Part shown: piece by piece, positions 6,253 through 10,853 of the stretch
Numbering within the stretch: position 1 is the stretch's first letter
How the letters are laid out: the number at the start of each line of letters is the position of its first letter
Assembly (NCBI GenBank): GCA_964653685.1
Contig: CAZZHA010000020.1
Location: 1-10,853, forward strand
Direction of reading: 5' to 3'
DNA from: DATKWU01 sp964653685
Lineage (GTDB): Bacteria; Patescibacteriota; Microgenomatia; PFEM01; JAHIFH01
DNA: 10,853 bases
Position numbers and translations under genes: made by a program
Notes under the pieces: generated by a model
The model's database searches: none
Told to the model about the DNA's origin: nothing
The model's input: the letters and a program-made list of their open reading frames with translations, nothing else

Positions 6253-7237
6253 ACTTTTGCTTCACCAAACCTAAAGCAAAAATCCCGCCTCCAGCGACAA
6301 TAATAAAATAAAGCACCCAGCCAACTACCAAAGCTTTAAACATAAAAACTAAACCTTCTTCCTTAAAAACAAAGAATAAAAATTTATGAACACCCCAAAG
6401 ATGAATTAAAAAAGCAACTAAAGCTCCTAGCCAAAAAGGGTGCCAGAAAAAACCCAGGAACAAAAATCCAGGAAAAGCGACCGCTGACAAAGCGGTAATA
6501 AACTCTTTTTTCGTGGTGGCGACGGGGTCAAATTTTCTCCGACTCAGATAAAGTTTGCTCCAATCCCGCGCCCGGAAAAAATATTTTTTGGCAATCGGCC
6601 AAAAATCCTCAAATTCATGTCTCACTTTCATTTTAGGATTAAAGATAACGGCGTAACGACGGGCAATTCGGTAAGTAAATTCAATATCCTCAACCATCGC
6701 CCCTTTGTAAGTCTCGTTAAAACCACCTAAACGAAGAAAGAGTTCTCGATTAATGGCGGCAATCCTGGTCGAAAAAAGAAAATAATAACCACGCTGGTCT
6801 CTTTCCTGAATCCAATAACTCCAATCCCTTAAGGCCTTGAATCTGGGAAAAAACTTCTTGGTTTTCTGGACCTTGTTCCAAACCCCGGTCATCGCATACA
6901 AATCAGGGTCTTTTTGAAAACAATCAGCAATCTCCTTTAAAGTATTTTTGTAAAGCTGAACGTCGGAATCCAGAAAAAGCAAAACTTCACCTCGAGCTCT
7001 TTTTACCCCTTGATTCCTGGCTTTAGCCGGACCTGAATTCCTTTTAAGTCGATAATACTTAATTCCCTGACCATATTTTTTAATCACCTTACCCGTTTTA
7101 TCCGGCGAACAATCATCAACCACAATCAATTCAAAATCTTTAAAAGAAGAATTAAAAGCGGAATCCAGAAGAGGCACGATTGACTCTTCTGCTTTGTAGG
7201 CAGGAATAATAATTGAAAGAAAGGGTTTTTTAATCAT
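6230..7237 (-). CDS. GT2 glycosyltransferase with C-terminal membrane segments
   Basis: A 335-residue family 2 glycosyltransferase. The GT-A domain starts FLSIIIPAYKAEE and has VVDDCSPD (39-46), LDSDVQL (89-95, the metal-binding DxD), LGGFNE (170-175) and VEDIEFTYR (182-190, the ED of the catalytic base region). About two or three hydrophobic segments follow (about 247-289 and 296-324), which would place it at the inner membrane. A longer frame opens 30 nt upstream, but those residues are the methyltransferase's coding end read in another frame. The ATG at 7237 overlaps the previous TGA as ATGA, so this is the better start. It is last in the minus-strand operon and overlaps the converging methyltransferase at its end. 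Donor and acceptor are unknown. Confidence 0.9.
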   Translation of the reverse strand: MIKKPFLSIIIPAYKAEESIVPLLDSAFNSSFKDFELIVVDDCSPDKTGKVIKKYGQGIKYYRLKRNSGPAKARNQGVKRARGEVLLFLDSDVQLYKNTLKEIADCFQKDPDLYAMTGVWNKVQKTKKFFPRFKALRDWSYWIQERDQRGYYFLFSTRIAAINRELFLRLGGFNETYKGAMVEDIEFTYRIARRYAVIFNPKMKVRHEFEDFWPIAKKYFFRARDWSKLYLSRRKFDPVATTKKEFITALSAVAFPGFLFLGFFWHPFWLGALVAFLIHLWGVHKFLFFVFKEEGLVFMFKALVVGWVLYFIIVAGGGIFALGLVKQKFTSFFPQ

Positions 7238-8091
7238 TTTTGGGCAAAAACAATGATATCTCCCCAAGGATCAGTCAGGGCAGGAGCGGGAAAATTACCA
7301 ATAATTCTTTTTATCATATTAGTAGTTATTTTGACAAATCGGTTAGGATAAAAATCGGCTAACCGAGTCAAATAATAACCTAAAATAAAAATCCGAGGAT
7401 CATCGAGTTTCATCTCAATTTTTTTAAAACCCGCCCTCTTCAACATTTCCCCTAAAGTCTCCCGAGTCAAGAAATAAAGATGTTCCTGATGACGATAGCC
7501 AAACCAATGAGAACCCATTAACTTCCTGGTCCAAGAATTATGATCAGGCGTGGTTAGAACCGCTAAACCACCTGGTTTAAGCAAACGGGCAATCTCCTGA
7601 AGATGTTCAACCGGATTGGTCTCATGTTCAATTGTCTGAAGACTAACCACCACCTTAAAAGAACGAGCAGGTAATTTCACTTCCTTAATCGTCCCCTTCT
7701 TAACCTTTAAACCTTGTTGGCGACAATGTTTTAAAGCAAAATCAGAAACATCAATCCCCAAGGGTGACCAGCTTTTCTTCTTGGCCTCTTGAAGAAAAAA
7801 ACCAACCGCACAACCGACATCAAGAATTTTGCCTTTTTTCTTAACCCGCTTTTCTATTTGGTCTAATTTTTTTCGAAAATAGCCCAAATGAGCCTGGCGA
7901 TTCTTAAGATAAGGACCAAAATTCCTGAAATACTTAGGTCCATATAAAGAAGCAATTTCTTTTTGACTAGGTTGAGGATTAACCAAAACTAAACCATCAT
8001 TTAAACACTGAACAATCTGTCTTTGACCTTTTTTAAAAAGAACCTGGTAATCTTTTTTTTGACAAAGAGGACAAACAATTAGCTTCACCAT
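7234..8091 (-). CDS. SAM-dependent methyltransferase with N-terminal Cys-pair domain
   Basis: A 285-residue methyltransferase. The N-terminus resembles the small zinc-ribbon-like head found on many methyltransferases of sugar and polysaccharide clusters (CPLC at 7-10, then QCLNDGLVLVNPQP), but the fourth cysteine position is Asp32, so the knuckle has only three Cys. The catalytic domain has ILDVGCAVG (89-97), D114 in GIDVS, SLQTIEHETNP (150-160) and LLKPGGLAVLTTPDHNSW, then the conserved HWFGYRHQEHLYFLTRETL block (195-213). The ATG at 8091 is preferred over one 42 nt upstream, since it directly precedes the conserved MVKLIVCPLC and lies 5 nt after the upstream stop. It ends in TGA within the next gene's ATGA start, which argues against TGA being read as an amino acid here. 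Confidence 0.9.
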   Translation of the reverse strand: MVKLIVCPLCQKKDYQVLFKKGQRQIVQCLNDGLVLVNPQPSQKEIASLYGPKYFRNFGPYLKNRQAHLGYFRKKLDQIEKRVKKKGKILDVGCAVGFFLQEAKKKSWSPLGIDVSDFALKHCRQQGLKVKKGTIKEVKLPARSFKVVVSLQTIEHETNPVEHLQEIARLLKPGGLAVLTTPDHNSWTRKLMGSHWFGYRHQEHLYFLTRETLGEMLKRAGFKKIEMKLDDPRIFILGYYLTRLADFYPNRFVKITTNMIKRIIGNFPAPALTDPWGDIIVFAQK

Positions 8092-8096
8092 TAAAG

Positions 8097-9800
8097 CTAT
8101 TTTAGCACATTGACTTTGAAGATCGTCACCCAATCATTTTGAAAAACTGTTTCCAAAAAATAATAAAGTTGGAAATAACCTAAAACCGCTTCTTGAGGAC
8201 CAAAGAAAATATAACTAATTTTATTCTTCTTAAGAAAATCTAAAGCTTCTTCTTCCGTCATTTGATTACTAAAGAAACGCTGAACAACAAAACGTTTTTG
8301 GTCAAAGAAAACCGTTTCTCCACTATGACCATAATAAACGGTGTTGCCGGCATAAGCAGGAAGATAATTACCGGCGGTGACGTCTGATAAAACGATTTCA
8401 TTCCTCTTCGTTTTTTCTCCCAACCAAATAATCGCCTGCCACCAACCTTTTAGGGGATACATTACCTGAGAAGGATAAGGGACTAAGGGCAGAACCGCAG
8501 CCGCTCGCTGATTGATAAAGCCAATCTGACCTTTAACAGAAACGTAAATCCCTGGCAAAGAAAGAAACAGAACTAAGCAAACTAACCAAATCAAAACCTT
8601 TTGACCAATTCTCTTTTTCAACCACTGACTAATTTCAACTAAAACAAGAGTTGAAAGAATCGCTAAAGGCAAATGAACCGCCACTTGAATGAAACGGGCC
8701 TCTGACACAAAAGGAATTCGCTGAAAAATAATAATGGCCAAAAAAGCACTTAAAACCCAAAAAACCAAAGGCAAATAGGTTTCTTTTTTCTGCCAAAAAA
8801 CCATTACTACTCCCCCTAATCCCAAAATAAAAGTGATGCCTAAAGCCAAAAAGTATTCGCCAAACTGAAAAGGTAAGGGATGAACCCGATCAAAATCAGT
8901 TAAAGTTTTCCAAGGATAAAAAGAAGTAATTCTCTGAATATAAAGAAGTGGAATGGAAGTTACTAAAACCAAGAGAATAAAAGTAACAATCTGTCTCTTA
9001 ATATCTCTAAAAATATCTTTTTTAAGCAATCCTTCTTTAAATAATTCTTTTTTAAATAATCCCTTTTCAATTAATTCTCTCCTTAATTGCCAAATTATCC
9101 ATAATCCCCAAATTCCCCAAATAATTAATAAACTGGGTGGATGAACAAAACCAGCAATCAAACCACTAATCAAAGCCCAAACTAATTTCTTTTTTAATAA
9201 AGACAAAAGCATCACAATCGTCAGTAAATGACCTAAAAGATAATGGGGTACGTATGTCGCTCTTCTAATCACATCCATTTCCTGCCACCAATCCATAAAA
9301 AGAGCCGGATGCCAACCTTGATGATAATAAACAAACCGCGGCCAACTTCCAGAAAAAAGGGCTAACAAAAAAGCAATTTTTCTTTGTAAGCTATCCTTTA
9401 AGAAAAAACAGATTAACTGGTAAATAGCCAAGAGCAAACCAACTGCCAAAAAAATCCTCACCAAGTGGTAAGTGAGGGGCGGCGTTAAACGCAACCATCC
9501 CCCTATTTTTCCTGTTAGAAGATAAAATTCTTGGAGTAAAATCCCTTGATGAGGTTCACTGGTGTATTTGTTAATCACAGTCCACTGGCCTTCAGCTCCT
9601 AATCTCATCTTAGCTAAATAGACATTGTAATCATAAGTGTAATTATGTTCACCCCAAAGCATTAGTCTTCGTGGATCACCTAAATTATTAGCCTGAAAAG
9701 CCTCGTAAAGAGTTGGAAAAAAACTCAAAAAAAGAAGTAAAAAAGAAAAAAATAAGATAAAAACATCCTCTCTGCTTAATAAAGAATAAATTCGCTTCAT
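8097..9800 (-). CDS. Polytopic membrane protein, possible GT-C type glycosyltransferase
   Basis: A 567-residue integral membrane protein with about ten hydrophobic segments (near 13-31, 116-134, 187-203, 208-238, 270-290, 315-337, 342-361, 374-393 and 401-422) and a soluble C-terminal domain of about 130 residues. After the first membrane segment a large loop holds TYDYNVYLAKMRLGAEG (55-71) and TSEPHQG (80-86); an acidic residue in this loop is the catalytic position in GT-C enzymes such as PMT and ArnT, so D57 is a candidate. The tail (NEIVLSDVTAGNYLPAYAG, ISYIFFGPQE) is like that of other large bacterial membrane proteins of this type. Assignment as a lipid-sugar-dependent glycosyltransferase is inference from topology and neighbours; a plain hypothetical membrane protein is the safe label. 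First gene of the minus-strand operon. Residues 242-270 contain a 10-residue repeat. Confidence 0.85.
   Translation of the reverse strand: MKRIYSLLSREDVFILFFSFLLLFLSFFPTLYEAFQANNLGDPRRLMLWGEHNYTYDYNVYLAKMRLGAEGQWTVINKYTSEPHQGILLQEFYLLTGKIGGWLRLTPPLTYHLVRIFLAVGLLLAIYQLICFFLKDSLQRKIAFLLALFSGSWPRFVYYHQGWHPALFMDWWQEMDVIRRATYVPHYLLGHLLTIVMLLSLLKKKLVWALISGLIAGFVHPPSLLIIWGIWGLWIIWQLRRELIEKGLFKKELFKEGLLKKDIFRDIKRQIVTFILLVLVTSIPLLYIQRITSFYPWKTLTDFDRVHPLPFQFGEYFLALGITFILGLGGVVMVFWQKKETYLPLVFWVLSAFLAIIIFQRIPFVSEARFIQVAVHLPLAILSTLVLVEISQWLKKRIGQKVLIWLVCLVLFLSLPGIYVSVKGQIGFINQRAAAVLPLVPYPSQVMYPLKGWWQAIIWLGEKTKRNEIVLSDVTAGNYLPAYAGNTVYYGHSGETVFFDQKRFVVQRFFSNQMTEEEALDFLKKNKISYIFFGPQEAVLGYFQLYYFLETVFQNDWVTIFKVNVLK
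8991..9077 (-). repeat. Imperfect 30-bp tandem repeat in the membrane-protein gene
   Basis: Three diverged units of ten residues encode ELIEKGLFKK, ELFKEGLLKK and DIFRDIKRQ (the last one is short by one). They make a charged, amphipathic cytoplasm-side connector between two membrane segments. The DNA is very A+T-rich, and the unit length of a multiple of three keeps the frame, so it looks like slippage or unequal-crossover expansion of a linker. Confidence 0.7.
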
Positions 9801-9826
9801 TGATTTGCTAAATTAATTATTTCGAG

Positions 9827-9853
9827 TCTATAACAAGGACTCCCTCTTGACAA
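9827..9853 (-). promoter_or_regulatory. Weak candidate promoter for the minus-strand operon
   Basis: On the minus strand TTGTCA (9853-9848) and TATAGA (9832-9827) are separated by 15 nt, short of the ideal 17. The -35-like box is nearly the same DNA as the divergent TTGACA, because CTTGACAAG (9846-9854) is a palindrome. The expected leader is about 20 nt with no Shine-Dalgarno. Confidence 0.3.
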
Positions 9854-9880
9854 GTAGTTTTATAATAGAGTAAAGTCCTT
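9835..9880. repeat. 7-bp inverted repeat flanking the divergent promoter
   Basis: AAGGACT (9835-9841) and AGTCCTT (9874-9880) are perfect inverted copies 32 bp apart and bracket the CTTGACAAG palindrome and the -10-like sequences. They could be an operator pair for both genes, but 7 bp is short enough to occur by chance in AT-rich DNA. Confidence 0.4.
9847..9876 (+). promoter_or_regulatory. Promoter of the single-pass membrane protein gene
   Basis: Perfect -35 TTGACA (9847-9852), an 18-nt spacer and TAAAGT (9871-9876) as -10. A perfect TATAAT also occurs at 9861-9866 but is only 8 nt from the TTGACA and has no good -35 of its own. The expected start from the first pair is near 9883, about 4 nt before the ATG. 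Confidence 0.5.
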
Positions 9881-9886
9881 TTTGAT

Positions 9887-10555
9887 ATGGAAAACACTCC
9901 CGATATGAAAAAAATTATCCTCGGTCTTGTCCTCGGCGTCGTGGTTTTAGGTATTGTCCTTTATGGTGGTTACCTCTACGCCCAAAAATTTGGAGTCAAA
10001 CTTACTTTACCCTCAGGTCAAACCTACTTAGGTGGAGAAGACCTCGAGGCAAACGAACTGGTTAATCCTCCAACAGCGCCTCAAAGATTTACGGCCGGAC
10101 CAGAAGTTCCTTGGAAAGAATATAGAGGGAAAGTTTATAATTACTCCTTCAAACGCCCAGAAACCTTAAAATTAGGTATTTTTCCTAATGATTCGACTGA
10201 TGCGGTCGCCATTATCTGGGGCAATATTCCTGCTCAACGCAACATTCTTCTTAATGTTGAAGACATTCCCAGTCGTGACCCTGCCTATGTTGGTAAAGTT
10301 GAAGATTTCGCTCGTAATTGGTGGAAATTCTTTTCTGGCTTAAAAAACCTAGATTCAATCGAAAAATTCGTTAATGCCTCTGGTTTAACTGGCTATCGCG
10401 CTATTTACATTAATACTGCGGACCAATCACCTAATGTTGATATCTTTTTTGCTATCCCCAATAATCCGAATAAAGTCATTCACATCGCCAACGGTATTTT
10501 AGACCCAGAAATTTTTGACCGGATTGTTGATAGTCTTAATTACGAGGCTGAATAA
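9887..10555 (+). CDS. Single-pass membrane protein, possible PsbP/MOG1-like domain
   Basis: A 222-residue protein with one N-terminal membrane segment (about 8-31) preceded by two lysines, so it is probably anchored with its C-terminal domain outside the cytoplasm. There is no lipobox cysteine. After a Pro-rich linker (about 58-76) the domain begins YRGKVYNYSFKRPETLKLG and ends in KVIHIANGILDPEIFDRIVDSLNYE; this start-and-end pattern (a bulky strand with YSF.RP, then a final helix D.I..SL.) recalls PsbP/MOG1-fold domains of small bacterial lipoproteins. That is weak pattern recognition, not a firm assignment. It is monocistronic and divergent from the membrane-protein operon. ATG 9887 is chosen because the predicted transcript starts just before it; an internal ATG at 9905 is the alternative. 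Confidence 0.75.
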   Translation: MENTPDMKKIILGLVLGVVVLGIVLYGGYLYAQKFGVKLTLPSGQTYLGGEDLEANELVNPPTAPQRFTAGPEVPWKEYRGKVYNYSFKRPETLKLGIFPNDSTDAVAIIWGNIPAQRNILLNVEDIPSRDPAYVGKVEDFARNWWKFFSGLKNLDSIEKFVNASGLTGYRAIYINTADQSPNVDIFFAIPNNPNKVIHIANGILDPEIFDRIVDSLNYEAE

Positions 10556-10569
10556 AAATTAACCAAACT

Positions 10570-10853
10570 TCACTCTTCCAGTTTAGACTTTAAAACTAAC
10601 TCTTTAATCCCTTCTCCTCTGGCTTGATGCCAACCATTTTCTAAATAAACTTGATTGGTTTTAACCTCCTGACCGTCAATTATTAGTCTACCTTGACCCT
10701 TCGTTTCTAACTGGTACTCTCCCCTGACCAAAAGCTCAAAGACTATTTCCTGATTATCGGAAAAAATAAGTTGCCTACCAGCCACATAAAGATCAGTTAA
10801 ACCAGTTGGCAAATAATGCTGCCTTAAAAAACTAACATCTTCGGTTCCCAGGG
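10570..10853 (-). CDS. C-terminal fragment of a larger protein, beta-rich tail
   Basis: The frame is open from the right edge to the TGA at 10570, giving the last 93 residues of a gene that starts outside the window; there is no convincing internal start. The visible part begins near GTEDVSFLRQHYLPTGLTDL and ends KELVLKSKLEE. The stretch with FELLVRGEYQLETKG, LIIDGQEV and VYLENGWHQ has the alternating-strand look of a small beta-sandwich such as the tails of PA14-like or carbohydrate-binding domains, and similar tails end some large membrane glycosyltransferases. The family is not identified. It converges on the preceding gene with only 14 bp between stops and no visible terminator hairpin. 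Confidence 0.7.
   Translation of the reverse strand, partial: LGTEDVSFLRQHYLPTGLTDLYVAGRQLIFSDNQEIVFELLVRGEYQLETKGQGRLIIDGQEVKTNQVYLENGWHQARGEGIKELVLKSKLEE

Noticed and set aside
6254..6282. Terminator for the plus-strand operon (CTTTTGCTT with AAAGCAAAAA)
   Set aside because: The 8-bp stem has only two G-C pairs and an 11-nt loop, lies in the coding end of the converging gene, and no T-run follows on the plus strand.
7234..7236. Alternative genetic code (TGA read as glycine or tryptophan)
   Set aside because: TGA ends the methyltransferase exactly at its expected C-terminus and again ends the gene at 10570; no in-frame TGA occurs within the conserved genes.
7238..7267. Upstream start at 7267 for the second GT2 gene
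   Set aside because: The ten extra residues are the end of the methyltransferase read in another frame and match nothing in GT2 proteins; the ATGA overlap at 7237 is the natural start.
8092..8133. Upstream start at 8133 for the third methyltransferase
   Set aside because: The fourteen extra residues overlap the end of the membrane-protein gene and precede a clear family start MVKLIVCPLC.
9861..9866. Perfect TATAAT as the -10 of the plus-strand gene
   Set aside because: It is 8 nt from the perfect TTGACA, too close to be used with it, and the sequence 17 nt upstream (GACTCC) is not a -35. TAAAGT at 9871 fits the spacing better, though TATAAT could still work alone.
1..10853. CRISPR arrays, rRNA, tRNA, insertion sequences or phage genes
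   Set aside because: No regularly spaced repeats, no cloverleaf or rRNA-like segment, and no transposase, integrase or terminal inverted repeats were seen; nearly all the DNA is accounted for by genes.

Overview
This 10.9 kb window is AT-rich and densely packed. The proteins are lysine-rich, genes overlap by 1 to 4 bp, and standard stop codons are used (TAA, TAG and TGA all end complete reading frames). The style of the leucyl-tRNA synthetase, the B12-binding radical SAM protein and the many small GT2 and methyltransferase genes suggest a Candidate Phyla Radiation (Patescibacteria) genome, perhaps Microgenomates. That placement is inferred from gene style and composition; no marker gene here proves it.

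Layout. (1) 1-2369, minus strand: leuS, complete at its start and cut by the window edge only a few residues before its expected C-terminus. (2) 2370-2553: a short divergent intergenic region. On the minus strand it reads as a compact leucine attenuator for leuS: a consensus-like promoter (TTGACA, 17 nt, TAAATT), a 17-residue leader peptide MKFLLSLLNLNLLLLEK with nine leucines, three mutually exclusive RNA pairings, an intrinsic terminator, and a Shine-Dalgarno placed for leuS. (3) 2554-6252, plus strand: a four-gene operon of a DPM1/GtrB-like GT2 glycosyltransferase, a B12-binding radical SAM enzyme and two class I SAM methyltransferases. (4) 9800-6230, minus strand: a three-gene operon of a polytopic GT-C-like membrane protein, a methyltransferase and a membrane-anchored GT2. 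Its last gene overlaps the end of the plus operon tail-to-tail by 23 bp. (5) 9801-9886: a second divergent promoter region. (6) 9887-10555, plus: a single-pass membrane protein with an extracytoplasmic domain that may be PsbP/MOG1-like. (7) 10570-10853, minus: the C-terminal end of a larger protein that enters from beyond the right edge.

Regions 3 and 4 together look like a cell-surface glycan module: polyprenyl-phosphate sugar synthesis, sugar transfer at the membrane and methylation or radical modification of sugar or lipid. The substrates cannot be named from sequence.

The most interesting element is the leuS leader. It has the parts of classical ribosome-mediated attenuation, as in enterobacterial amino-acid operons and E. 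coli pheST, but it senses leucine in front of leucyl-tRNA synthetase. The predicted transcription start falls on or next to the leader-peptide ATG, so the sensor peptide would be translated from a leaderless RNA.
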